Assembly: GCF_900143095.1 (NCBI RefSeq)
Contig: NZ_FRDA01000001.1
Span: 319,357-383,356 of the forward strand
DNA from: Pseudomonas asturiensis
GTDB taxonomy: Bacteria; Pseudomonadota; Gammaproteobacteria; Pseudomonadales; Pseudomonadaceae
Length of the DNA: 64,000 nt
Direction: 5' to 3'
In this document: in pieces, positions 37,829 to 46,578 of the stretch
Layout: each line of letters begins with the position of its first letter
Numbering within the stretch: position 1 is the first letter of the stretch
Made by a program: the position numbers and the translations under genes
The notes under the pieces: model-generated
The model's database searches: none
Seen by the model: the letters and a program-made list of their open reading frames with translations, nothing else
What the model was told of the DNA's origin: nothing

Positions 37829-39106
37829 TCACAGCGTACGATTCTTCGCCTCGATCCACTGCGCCATGTATTTGGTGCTCTTGTGATGGTGATGTCGAAG
37901 CATCGCGCCGGTGAAGTTGGCCAGCCGATGGCCGGTCAGATTCTGGCGTAACGTGTCGATGCGCTCCATCAGGCTGGCGCAGTGTTGCGGGTGCAGGTAC
38001 CGGTCGTTCAACAGCGCCCAGCCTGCCGTTTGGGCGTCGGCCCACAGCGTTCGGTCCCGATAGAGGCGAACTGCGGCCTCGGCGATCCCGGCGGTGTCGC
38101 GGGCAATAAGGCCTGGCCAGGGCAACCCGCCGCTCATCGCTTCTGCGCCCACTGGCGTGGTGACCGAAGGGGTTCCGCACAGCATGGCATCAATAAGCTT
38201 GCCCTTGATGCCCGCGCCAAAACGCAAGGGCGCCAGGCAGACACGGGCCTGAGACATGACCTGCAAGGCGTCTTCGGCCCAGTTCATGACATGAAACCCC
38301 TGCGCCGCGTTGTGCAAGGCGGTGGCTTTGGGCGGCGTGTAGGCGCCGTAGATGTGCAACTGCGCGTCGGGCAGTCGTCGGCGAATCAGCGGCCAGAGCG
38401 CGGTCTTCATCCACAACACCGCGTCCCAGTTGGGCGCATGGCGAAAATTACCGATGCTGAGGAAGTGCGCGCGTTCGTCGAACGGCAGTGCCTGTTCGGC
38501 GGGGGCGCCCATCATCAAGGGGCACCAATGCAGCAGTGATGAAGGCAGACCGAACACGCCGGTCAGCAGCTCGATCTCCACATCCGAGGTCATCAGGCTC
38601 AGGTCGCACCGGTACAGCGATGCCATTTCGCGCTGCGCAAGATCGCTGGCCGCCATGCGATTGAACAGCACTTCGGGCGAATGATCAGGAATGCTGTGCA
38701 GATCGCCGGGCTGGCCCTCATCCTCCAACTGCTCTTTGAGCAGTTGATGGCGCGCCTGGCGCAGGCTCTGCAGATCCGAGGTTTCCAGGATGCGCAGGGC
38801 ATCGGGGCATTGCTGCTCGACACGCCAGCCGAACTGTTCTTCGATCATGAATTGATCGAACAGCACAACATCGGGCTGCAGCTCGCTCACGAAGGTGTCG
38901 AAGCTGCTGTTATTAAGCTCGATGCGTACTTCGTGGATGCCCAGCCCGATCAGGTCGGCCCGGTGTTCGCCTTCGGTTGCAGGGCTGGCGAACGTGATCT
39001 GCCAGCCATGCTCCAGAAAGCAACGGATCAGTTGCATCACATGTCCGCTGGCTGCCGAAGAGCGAGGCTCTGGCCAGACGTAGCCGATAATCAGCAGCCG
39101 GGTCAT
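37829..39106 (-). CDS. Glycosyltransferase family 1/4-like protein
   Basis: About 425 residues with a GT-B fold. The N-terminal half begins RLLIIGYVWPEPRSSAASG, a donor/acceptor glycine loop; the C-terminal half has SIGNFRHAPNWDAV and FGAGIKGKLIDAMLCGTPSVTTPVGAE, the nucleotide-sugar site of GT4 enzymes. It ends six bases from the convergent cobF. The acceptor is unknown and there is no surrounding polysaccharide cluster. The ATG at 39106 lies 31 bases after the stop of the receiver gene, so co-transcription is likely. Confidence 0.78.
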   Translation of the reverse strand: MTRLLIIGYVWPEPRSSAASGHVMQLIRCFLEHGWQITFASPATEGEHRADLIGLGIHEVRIELNNSSFDTFVSELQPDVVLFDQFMIEEQFGWRVEQQCPDALRILETSDLQSLRQARHQLLKEQLEDEGQPGDLHSIPDHSPEVLFNRMAASDLAQREMASLYRCDLSLMTSDVEIELLTGVFGLPSSLLHWCPLMMGAPAEQALPFDERAHFLSIGNFRHAPNWDAVLWMKTALWPLIRRRLPDAQLHIYGAYTPPKATALHNAAQGFHVMNWAEDALQVMSQARVCLAPLRFGAGIKGKLIDAMLCGTPSVTTPVGAEAMSGGLPWPGLIARDTAGIAEAAVRLYRDRTLWADAQTAGWALLNDRYLHPQHCASLMERIDTLRQNLTGHRLANFTGAMLRHHHHKSTKYMAQWIEAKNRTL

Positions 39107-39137
39107 GGGTGGTCTGGGGTCAGTGCCGGTCGGGATA

Positions 39138-39509
39138 TCAGTGTGGGTCAAGAATGCTCTTCACTTTGTCGCGCAGGTCGTCGATGGAGAAGGGCTTGCC
39201 AATCGAATGCATGCCTTGAGGCACATCGATGTTTTCCGAATAACCGCTGGCGAACAGCACGGGGATTTCTGGATAAAGGCCTCGTACAATTTTTGCCAGT
39301 TCCGAACCCTTCATGTCAGGCAGGCCCTGATCCGTCATCAACAGGTTGACCTTGTTTTCGGGGTGCTCGGTTTTCAGAACGGCGAGGGCACTCTCCGCAT
39401 CTTCGGCTTCGAGGACCTTGTATTCCAGCTCTTCGAGCACGTCGACGATTAGCATGCGCACGATGGCGTCGTCCTCGACCACAAGAATGGTGCTGGTTGC
39501 GTCCGGCAT
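39138..39509 (-). CDS. Single-domain response regulator
   Basis: A 123-residue CheY-like receiver with the acidic pair VEDD near residue 12, phospho-acceptor Asp60 (LLMTDQGLPD), and Lys in GKPFS. No output domain. AAGGAGTC precedes the ATG at 39509. It is divergent from the large hybrid kinase across a 331-base regulatory region and is probably its diffusible phosphate acceptor or sink. Confidence 0.88.
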   Translation of the reverse strand: MPDATSTILVVEDDAIVRMLIVDVLEELEYKVLEAEDAESALAVLKTEHPENKVNLLMTDQGLPDMKGSELAKIVRGLYPEIPVLFASGYSENIDVPQGMHSIGKPFSIDDLRDKVKSILDPH

Positions 39510-39840
39510 GGTTTGACTCCTTAAAGCCTGAAAATAATGTTGATACAAAAAGCGCAGCTCTCTTGCGCCTTACCGGTCTGTGTGAGGTCCGGGACGTCGC
39601 ACAGGCGGCTTCTTTTACAGTCCTTGTATCAGTAAATAAAATCCACTCGGAAGTTCAATCTATTGCCTTTCTTCGCCGGTCAGCATAGCAAGCCTTGGGC
39701 AAAGAGCCATGCTGGCAGATATGTCGGAGCTTATCGCCGATTTATGTGTGAAATTTCAATCCTATATGTGAGAAATGAGAGTCTTTTTTAGCGCTTTACG
39801 GCAAACTCTACGGTTTTGATCCAATCGTCAGGGATTTTTC
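39510..39840. promoter_or_regulatory. Divergent control region of the signalling island
   Basis: This 331-base gap separates the receiver gene from the hybrid kinase. It is AT-rich relative to its surroundings and contains a perfect palindrome TGAAATTTCA at 39749-39758. It also has a direct repeat TATGTG(T/A)GAAAT at 39743-39754 and 39765-39776, 11 of 12 bases identical, with a 22-base period (two helical turns). These lie 65-98 bases ahead of the kinase start codon and look like binding sites for a dimeric regulator. No clear -35/-10 pair was assigned. Confidence 0.45.
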
Positions 39841-42800
39841 ATGAATCGGACGTCTGTCGTCGATGAACAACGCTTTCGCAAACTGCTGGGGCGTAACGTC
39901 GGTCTGCCTCTGGGTGTCGGCGTATTAAGTGCGGTTTTCTTCATTCTTTTGATCAGCTATCTGTTGTCGGCCATTCAATGGGTTGAGCACACGGATCGGG
40001 TCATCAACAACACCAATCGCTCAATGAAGCTGTCCATCGACATGGAAACCGGTATGCGCGGCTTCCTGTTGACCGGCGATCAGCATTTTCTCGACCCTTA
40101 TGAGGTTGCCAAGCCTCTGCTGACGGCAGAACTGCAGGGCCTCAAAATGCTGGTGGAAGACAATCCGACCCAGCTGGACCGATTCAGGCGGTTGCTGACC
40201 CTCCAGGAAGAGTGGAACGCCTTTGCCTTGGAAATGATTACGCTGCGCCGAGAGAATGGCGACTATCAGACCCCTGTGCTGGCCGGGCGAGGCAAGCGCA
40301 TCACCGACCAGATCCGTACCGAATACGATCAGGCTGTCGAGATGGAACAGCAGTTGCGCCTGACGCGCAACGCCGAGGTCACACGTAGCACCATCGTGTC
40401 TGTCACCCTGTACCTGATTTTTGTGATCATTGTCAGTGGCATTCTGGCCTGGATCGGGCGTCGCGATCTTATGGCGCTGTCTGACACCTACAGCGAAAAC
40501 CTCAGGCAGCAGGAAATCAACGCCGAGCGCCTGCAGAAAGTCGCCTGGCTGCGCAACGGTCAGAGCGAACTGGCCGAGCAGGTTCTGGGGCAACTGACCC
40601 TGAACATGCTGGGTCGCAATATTCTGCAGTTTCTTGCCCGCTATCTGGGGGCGTCGGTGGCAGCGGTCTATGTGCGCCAGGAGCATGGCGGCCTGACCCG
40701 TGTGGCGTCCTACGGTTTTTCCCGCGAGCAGGAAGAGCGTGACCAGACCATTCACAGCGACGAAGGCATTGTCGGTCAGGCTGCGCGACAGGACCGTGTG
40801 ATCAGCCTGCAGGATGTGCCTGTCGATTATTTCAAGGTCAGCTCCGGTCTGGGCGATGGCTCGCCACGCAGCGTGATCGTTGTGCCGACCAGCAACGACG
40901 ATCAGGTCAACGGCGTGATCGAACTGGGTTTCCTGCACGCGTTGACCGAGCAGGACGTTGAATTCCTCGAACTGATTTCCGACAACGTCGGCACCTCTAT
41001 CGAGGCCGCGCGCTATCGTCAACGTCTGCAGGAAGTGCTGGCCGAAACCCAGCAGCTCAATGAAGAGTTGCAGGTGCAGCAGGAAGAGCTGCGTACGGCC
41101 AACGAAGAGCTTGAAGAGCAGTCGCGGATTCTCAAGGAGTCACAGGCGCATCTGGAGACTCAGCAGGCCGAACTGGAACAGACCAACGAGCAGTTGGCTG
41201 AGCAGAGTCAGGCGCTGGAAGATCAGCGTGACGCACTGGATCGCAACAACGAAGAGCTGAATCGGGCTCAGGTCGAATTGCAGGCCCGTGCCGACGAACT
41301 GCAGCGCTCCAGCAAGTACAAGTCAGAGTTTCTGGCCAACATGTCCCATGAGCTGCGCACGCCGCTCAACAGCTCGCTGATCCTGGCCAAACTGCTGGCC
41401 GAAAACCCGACCGAGAACCTGACGGCCGAACAGGTCAAGTTTGCCGAGTCGATTTATTCGGCCGGCAATGACCTGCTGAACCTGATCAACGACATTCTGG
41501 ACATCTCCAAGGTCGAAGCCGGCAAGCTGGAAGTGCGCCCGGAAAACAGCAGTGTGTCGCGTCTGGTGGATGGCTTGCGGAACATGTTTCAGCCCTTGGC
41601 CACCGAAAAGCGTCTTGAATTCACGGTCGAAATGCAGGCCGGTGCGCCGACGATGCTGTTCACTGACCGCCAGCGACTCGAGCAGATTCTCAAAAATCTG
41701 CTGTCCAACGCCATCAAGTTCACCGAGGCAGGCACGGTCAGCATGATCGTTTCGCGTCAGCCGGGCGCCGGCATTGCGTTTACCGTTCGTGACTCAGGCA
41801 TCGGGATTGCCGAAGAACATCAACAGAGCATCTTCGAGGCGTTCCGTCAGGCCGATGGCACCACCAACCGTCGTTATGGCGGCACCGGGCTGGGGCTGTC
41901 GATTTCCCGTGACCTTGCCGCGCTGCTGGGCGGTTCGATCAGCGTGACTAGTGCACCGGGGCAGGGCAGCATCTTTACCCTGATATTGCCGGAGCAGTAC
42001 GCCGAGCAGGCTGACGGCTACCAGGCTGCAAGCATTGCGGCCGTCGTGTCGGCACCTGTGCCTGCGTTGCCAGTCGTTGCCCGTCCGGTGATCGAGCCAG
42101 TGGCCGAGCGGGATGAGTCGATTCCGGTGTTCGACGATGATCGTGACAAGGCGCCGTTCGACAAACGCTGCATTCTGGTCATTGAAGATGAGGTCCGGTT
42201 CGCGCAGATCCTGTTCGATCTGGCGCATGAGCTGGGCTACTACTGTCTGGTGGCGCATGCGGCCGACGATGGTTTCAATCTGGCTGCACGCTTCACCCCG
42301 GATGCCATCCTGCTGGACATGCGTCTACCGGACCACTCGGGGCTGACGGTGCTGCAGCGCCTCAAGGAACTGGCACCCACCCGGCACATCCCGGTGCATG
42401 TGATTTCCGTCGAAGATCGCCAGGAAGCCGCGTTGCACATGGGCGCGATCGGCTATGCCGTCAAACCCACGACACGCGAAGAACTCAAGGACGTGTTTGC
42501 CAAGCTGGAAGCCAAGCTGACCCAGAAGGTCAAGCGAATCCTGCTGGTGGAAGACGATGCCTTGCAGCGTGACAGCATTGCGCGCCTGATCGGTGACGAT
42601 GACATCGAGATCACCGCAGTGGGCTTCGCGCAGGAGGCGCTGGACCTGCTGCGCGACAACATCTATGACTGCATGATCATCGACCTCAAGCTGCCGGATA
42701 TGCTGGGCGGCGAACTGCTCAAGCGTATGGCGACCGAGGAAATCTGTTCGTTCCCGCCGGTCATCGTCTACACCGGGCGCAACATGACCCGCGATGAAGA

Positions 42801-43347
42801 AGCCGAGCTGATGAAGTATTCGCGCTCAATCATCATCAAGGGTGCGCGTTCGCCGGAGCGTCTGCTCGATGAGGTGACGCTGTTTCTGCACAAGGTCGAA
42901 TCCCAGCTCTCCAATGAGCGGCAGAACATGCTCAAGACCGCCCGCAGCCGCGACAAGGTGTTCGAGGCGCGCAAGATTCTGGTGGTCGATGACGATGTAC
43001 GTAACATCTTTGCCCTGACCAGTGCGCTGGAGCACAAAGGCGCTGTGGTCGAAATCGCGCGCAACGGCTTTGAGGCGATAGCCAAACTCAACGAAGTCGA
43101 AGACATTGACCTGGTGCTGATGGACGTGATGATGCCGGAGATGGATGGCTATGAAGCGACCATCGAGATTCGCAAGGATCCTCGCTGGCGCAAGCTGCCA
43201 ATCATTGCTGTCACGGCCAAGGCCATGAAAGATGATCAGGAGCGCTGCCTGCAGGCAGGCTCCAACGACTACCTGGCCAAGCCTATCGATCTGGACCGCT
43301 TGTTCTCGTTGATTCGCGTGTGGCTGCCGAAAATGGAACGTATCTGA
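39841..43347 (+). CDS. Hybrid sensor kinase: CHASE3-GAF-HisKA-HATPase-REC-REC-REC
   Basis: A 1168-residue protein. Membrane helices at about 22-46 and 187-208 enclose a periplasmic CHASE3 domain. A GAF domain follows at about 255-395, then a long Gln/Glu-rich coiled coil (about 395-495), the dimerisation helix with phospho-His503 (NMSHELRTPLN), the ATPase domain (DSGIGI, GGTGLGLSIS), and three receivers with acceptor Asp826, Asp948 and Asp1095. In the third receiver VDDDVRNIFAL and MDVMMPEMDG are canonical. CheR and CheB genes follow. Confidence 0.9.
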   Translation: MNRTSVVDEQRFRKLLGRNVGLPLGVGVLSAVFFILLISYLLSAIQWVEHTDRVINNTNRSMKLSIDMETGMRGFLLTGDQHFLDPYEVAKPLLTAELQGLKMLVEDNPTQLDRFRRLLTLQEEWNAFALEMITLRRENGDYQTPVLAGRGKRITDQIRTEYDQAVEMEQQLRLTRNAEVTRSTIVSVTLYLIFVIIVSGILAWIGRRDLMALSDTYSENLRQQEINAERLQKVAWLRNGQSELAEQVLGQLTLNMLGRNILQFLARYLGASVAAVYVRQEHGGLTRVASYGFSREQEERDQTIHSDEGIVGQAARQDRVISLQDVPVDYFKVSSGLGDGSPRSVIVVPTSNDDQVNGVIELGFLHALTEQDVEFLELISDNVGTSIEAARYRQRLQEVLAETQQLNEELQVQQEELRTANEELEEQSRILKESQAHLETQQAELEQTNEQLAEQSQALEDQRDALDRNNEELNRAQVELQARADELQRSSKYKSEFLANMSHELRTPLNSSLILAKLLAENPTENLTAEQVKFAESIYSAGNDLLNLINDILDISKVEAGKLEVRPENSSVSRLVDGLRNMFQPLATEKRLEFTVEMQAGAPTMLFTDRQRLEQILKNLLSNAIKFTEAGTVSMIVSRQPGAGIAFTVRDSGIGIAEEHQQSIFEAFRQADGTTNRRYGGTGLGLSISRDLAALLGGSISVTSAPGQGSIFTLILPEQYAEQADGYQAASIAAVVSAPVPALPVVARPVIEPVAERDESIPVFDDDRDKAPFDKRCILVIEDEVRFAQILFDLAHELGYYCLVAHAADDGFNLAARFTPDAILLDMRLPDHSGLTVLQRLKELAPTRHIPVHVISVEDRQEAALHMGAIGYAVKPTTREELKDVFAKLEAKLTQKVKRILLVEDDALQRDSIARLIGDDDIEITAVGFAQEALDLLRDNIYDCMIIDLKLPDMLGGELLKRMATEEICSFPPVIVYTGRNMTRDEEAELMKYSRSIIIKGARSPERLLDEVTLFLHKVESQLSNERQNMLKTARSRDKVFEARKILVVDDDVRNIFALTSALEHKGAVVEIARNGFEAIAKLNEVEDIDLVLMDVMMPEMDGYEATIEIRKDPRWRKLPIIAVTAKAMKDDQERCLQAGSNDYLAKPIDLDRLFSLIRVWLPKMERI

Positions 43348-43396
43348 ATGAAGACGGCCCAACCCAGCGTCCTCGACAACTCATTCAGGTCCATCC

Positions 43397-44218
43397 ATGC
43401 ATCTTGATCGTAACGCCGAGATCGAGTTGAGGCTGCTCATCGAGGCTATCTACCTCAAGTACAGCTACGACTTTCGGGATTATTCCGGCGCTTCGGTCAA
43501 GCGCCGCGTGGCCCATGCCCTGCGCCAGTTCGATTGCAGCACGATTTCTGCGCTTCAAGAGCGTGTGCTGCACGACCCGGCTGCATTCATGCAGCTGCTG
43601 CAGATACTCACCATTCCGGTCAGCGAGATGTTCCGTGATCCGCCGCACTTCCTGGCGATTCGTCAGGAGGTCGTGCCGTTACTGCGCACCTATCCTTCCA
43701 TCAAGGTATGGATTGCGGGCTGCAGCACGGGCGAGGAGGTGTATTCCATGGCCATTTTGCTGCGTGAGGAGGGGTTGCTGGAGCGCACGATCATCTATGC
43801 CACGGACATCAACCCCAGCTCCCTGGAGAAAGCCAAGCAGGGCATCTTCTCGATGGAGAACCTGCGCGCTTATACGGAAAATTATCGCAAGTCCGGCGGG
43901 CTGCGTGATTTTACCGAGTACTACACCTCCGCCTACGATTACGCGATCTTCGACAAGACGCTGCGTGAAAACGTGACCTTTGCCGATCACAGTCTGGCCA
44001 CGGATAGTGTATTCTCCGAGACGCAATTGATTTCCTGTCGTAACGTATTGATTTACTTCAATAAAAAGCTACAGGATCGCGCCTTTGGGTTGTTTCACGA
44101 ATCGCTCTGCCATCGTGGCTTTCTGGCATTGGGCAGCAAGGAGACGCTGGATTTTTCTGCGTACAGCGGCGCATTCGAAACCCTGGTCAAGCCTGAGCGG
44201 ATCTACCGTAAATCATGA
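43397..44218 (+). CDS. CheR-type protein-glutamate methyltransferase
   Basis: A 273-residue CheR protein: N-terminal helical domain (residues about 8-75; YDFRDYSGASVKRRV) and a SAM-binding methyltransferase domain (VWIAGCSTGEEVYSMA, YATDINPSSLEKAK, SCRNVLIYF). CheR enzymes methylate glutamates of chemoreceptors, but none is encoded nearby. Its stop codon overlaps the cheB start codon, so the pair is translationally coupled. The adjacent kinase with its long coiled coil is a possible target, an inference only. Confidence 0.9.
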   Translation: MHLDRNAEIELRLLIEAIYLKYSYDFRDYSGASVKRRVAHALRQFDCSTISALQERVLHDPAAFMQLLQILTIPVSEMFRDPPHFLAIRQEVVPLLRTYPSIKVWIAGCSTGEEVYSMAILLREEGLLERTIIYATDINPSSLEKAKQGIFSMENLRAYTENYRKSGGLRDFTEYYTSAYDYAIFDKTLRENVTFADHSLATDSVFSETQLISCRNVLIYFNKKLQDRAFGLFHESLCHRGFLALGSKETLDFSAYSGAFETLVKPERIYRKS

Positions 44219-44829
44219 TGACGACGTTCGTCGGTGGGACGACCCGAGAGGTGTTGCCGGTCGTGGATGCGATTGTGGTAGGTGCGTCTGCTGGCGGGGT
44301 CGAGGCGTTGCTGAAGATTTTCAGCGGATTGCGGCCTGGGTTCTGTCTGCCGATTCTGGTGGTGCTGCATTTGCCCGACGATCGAAACAGTCAACTGGCG
44401 CAGGTGTTCCAGAGTCGCCTGGCGATTCCGGTCAAAGAGGCCGACGACAAGGAAAGCGTCAAACCCGGAACGCTGTATTTTGCGTCGTCGGGTTATCACC
44501 TGTCGGTGGAGACTGACCGCACGCTGTCGTTGAGTCAGGAAGACCGGGTGTTTTACTCAAGGCCCAGCATCGACATTTTGTTCGACTCGGCTTCTGATGC
44601 CTACGGTGAGCGCCTTGCGGGCGTACTCCTGACCGGTGCCAACAATGACGGAGCGCAAGGTTTGCTGCAGATCAAAAAGTATGGCGGTTTAACGGTAATT
44701 CAGGACCCGCAGCAGGCCCAGGCGCGTACCATGCCCGAGGCCGGCCTGGCGCTGCATTCGCCGGATTACCTTCTGTCTTTGAACGAAATTGGCCAATTGC
44801 TGGTGGAGCTGGAACGAATCGCATGCTAA
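44215..44829 (+). CDS. CheB-type methylesterase lacking a receiver domain
   Basis: A 204-residue methylesterase with the catalytic triad visible: Ser in VVGASAGGVEAL, His in VVLHLPDD and Asp in LTGANNDG. Classical CheB has an N-terminal receiver that controls activity; here it is absent, so control must come from elsewhere. The gene overlaps cheR by four bases and the next kinase gene by seven, so all three are made together. Confidence 0.9.
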   Translation: MMTTFVGGTTREVLPVVDAIVVGASAGGVEALLKIFSGLRPGFCLPILVVLHLPDDRNSQLAQVFQSRLAIPVKEADDKESVKPGTLYFASSGYHLSVETDRTLSLSQEDRVFYSRPSIDILFDSASDAYGERLAGVLLTGANNDGAQGLLQIKKYGGLTVIQDPQQAQARTMPEAGLALHSPDYLLSLNEIGQLLVELERIAC

Positions 44830-46004
44830 ATGAAATCCAGGCAAAACTGCTGATCGTCGACGATCTGCCGGAAAACCTGCTGGCTCTCGAGGCGCTGATC
44901 AAGCGCGAGGACCGCTCGGTGTTCAAGGCGCTTTCGGCTGACGAGGCGTTGTCGCTTTTGTTGCAGCATGAATTTGCGTTGGCCATTCTCGATGTGCAGA
45001 TGCCCGGCATGAACGGCTTCGAGCTGGCAGAGCTGATGCGCAGTACCGAAAAGACCAAGAACATTCCCATCGTGTTCGTCAGCGCGGCGGGCCGCGAACT
45101 CAATTATGCGTTCAAGGGCTACGAAAGCGGCGCAGTAGACTTCCTGCACAAACCGCTGGACATCCATGCGGTCAAGAGCAAGGTCAATGTGTTCGTTGAC
45201 CTGTATCGCCAGCGCAAGGCCATGAAGATGCAGGTCGAAGAGCTCGAGCGCAGCCGTCACGAGCAAGAGACGTTGCTCAAGCGCCTGCAGTCCACCCAGG
45301 GCGAGCTTGAGCACGCGATACGCATGCGTGATGACTTCATGTCGATCGTTTCCCATGAGGTACGCACGCCGCTCAACGGCCTGATCCTGGAAACCCAGTT
45401 GCGCAAACTGCATCTGGCCAAAGCAAATATGGCAGCGTTCACGCTCGACAAACTGCGCGCCATGGTCGACCGCGACGAGCGCCAGATTCAAAGCCTGATC
45501 CGGCTCATCGAAGACATGCTGGACGTGTCGCGCATTCGCACGGGCAAACTGTCGATTCGCCCCAGTCCCTTTGACCTGTGCGAGCTGGTGACCCAATTGC
45601 TGGAGAATTTCTCGGCCCAGATCGCCGCTGCCAACTCCACCATTACATTGGTTGCCGACCAGCCCGTGATCGGTGTATGGGATGAGTTCAGGATCGAACA
45701 GGTTGTGGCCAACCTGCTGACGAATGCGCTGCGCTACGGTGCCCGTAAGCCTATCGAGGTGCGCGTTTATTGCGAGGGTGGCCAGGCGAACGTAGAGGTT
45801 CGGGACCAGGGTATCGGTATCACTGCCGAAAACCAGAAGCGCATCTTTCAACAGTTCGAGCGCGTCTCGGCAAGCCATGCGGTTGCCGGACTGGGCCTGG
45901 GGTTGTTCATCTCCGAGCAGATCGTCATGGCCCACGGCGGCCGGATCGAAGTGGAAAGCGAAGAGGGCGTTGGCTCCGTGTTTCGAGTCTGCCTGCCGCA
46001 GTGA
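44823..46004 (+). CDS. Receiver-first histidine kinase (REC-HisKA-HATPase)
   Basis: A 393-residue soluble kinase. Residues 5-125 are a receiver with acceptor Asp57 (AILDVQMPGMNG). A helical linker leads to the dimerisation helix with phospho-His178 (SIVSHEVRTPLN) and an ATPase domain ending GLGLGLFISEQIV. Having the receiver in front means the kinase is itself controlled by phosphorylation, probably by the upstream hybrid kinase. The start codon lies within the end of cheB. Confidence 0.9.
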   Translation: MLNEIQAKLLIVDDLPENLLALEALIKREDRSVFKALSADEALSLLLQHEFALAILDVQMPGMNGFELAELMRSTEKTKNIPIVFVSAAGRELNYAFKGYESGAVDFLHKPLDIHAVKSKVNVFVDLYRQRKAMKMQVEELERSRHEQETLLKRLQSTQGELEHAIRMRDDFMSIVSHEVRTPLNGLILETQLRKLHLAKANMAAFTLDKLRAMVDRDERQIQSLIRLIEDMLDVSRIRTGKLSIRPSPFDLCELVTQLLENFSAQIAAANSTITLVADQPVIGVWDEFRIEQVVANLLTNALRYGARKPIEVRVYCEGGQANVEVRDQGIGITAENQKRIFQQFERVSASHAVAGLGLGLFISEQIVMAHGGRIEVESEEGVGSVFRVCLPQ

Positions 46005-46118
46005 TCAGTGGCACACTGCAAAAGCTGATGGCATTACGGAATTATCGTATTTCTGTCGCAACCTCCGCTGTGCGCTGTGGTCGTATTGGCAGCTATCTAT
46101 AAGATCAAAGGCAGTTCA

Positions 46119-46496
46119 ATGAGCGCTGACGCAGAAAACGTTGTACTTATCGTCGAAGACGAACCCCTGATTCTGATGCTGCTGGCCGATTATCTGTCGG
46201 GTGTGGGCTATCGCGTCCTGCAGGCAGAAAACGGTGAGCAGGCCTTCGAAATCCTTGCGACCAAGCCGCATCTTGATCTGATGATCACTGACTATCGCCT
46301 GCCTGGAGGTATTTCGGGTGTGCAGATTGCCGAGCCAGCAGTCATGCTGCGACCAGAGCTGAAAGTGATTTTTATCAGCGGTTATCCCGCAGAAATCGTC
46401 GATTCGGGCAGCCCGATTGCCGCCAAGGCGCCGATTCTGGCCAAGCCATTCACCATGGAAACCCTGCAATCGCAGATCCAGGAATTGCTCTCCTGA
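46119..46496 (+). CDS. Single-domain response regulator
   Basis: A 125-residue CheY-like receiver: VEDEP near residue 12, acceptor Asp58 (MITDYRLPGG), Lys in AKPFTME. No output domain. It lies 114 bases after the kinase gene. The sequence resembles the terminal receivers of PAS/HisKA hybrid kinases, including that encoded by the convergent gene, so one may be derived from the other. Confidence 0.88.
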   Translation: MSADAENVVLIVEDEPLILMLLADYLSGVGYRVLQAENGEQAFEILATKPHLDLMITDYRLPGGISGVQIAEPAVMLRPELKVIFISGYPAEIVDSGSPIAAKAPILAKPFTMETLQSQIQELLS

Positions 46497-46552
46497 TCTC
46501 GGTGCAGCACGTGGCAGGGCACGCGATGTGCAGAATGCGGGCGGGACGCACC

Positions 46553-46578
46553 GAGGCCTGAGCGTTGTCTCAGGCCTC
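46553..46578. terminator. Hairpin between convergent receiver and kinase genes
   Basis: A ten-base perfect stem (GAGGCCTGAG) with a six-base loop spans the end of the convergent kinase gene. No T-run follows on either side; it may still separate the two transcripts. Confidence 0.5.

Noticed and set aside
42114..43362. Minus-strand frames inside the hybrid kinase gene
   Set aside because: They are antisense to conserved receiver domains and lack start signals.
43397..44829. Flagellar chemotaxis operon
   Set aside because: CheA, CheW, CheY-type motor partner and chemoreceptor genes are absent, and CheB lacks a receiver; the pair belongs to the hybrid-kinase block.
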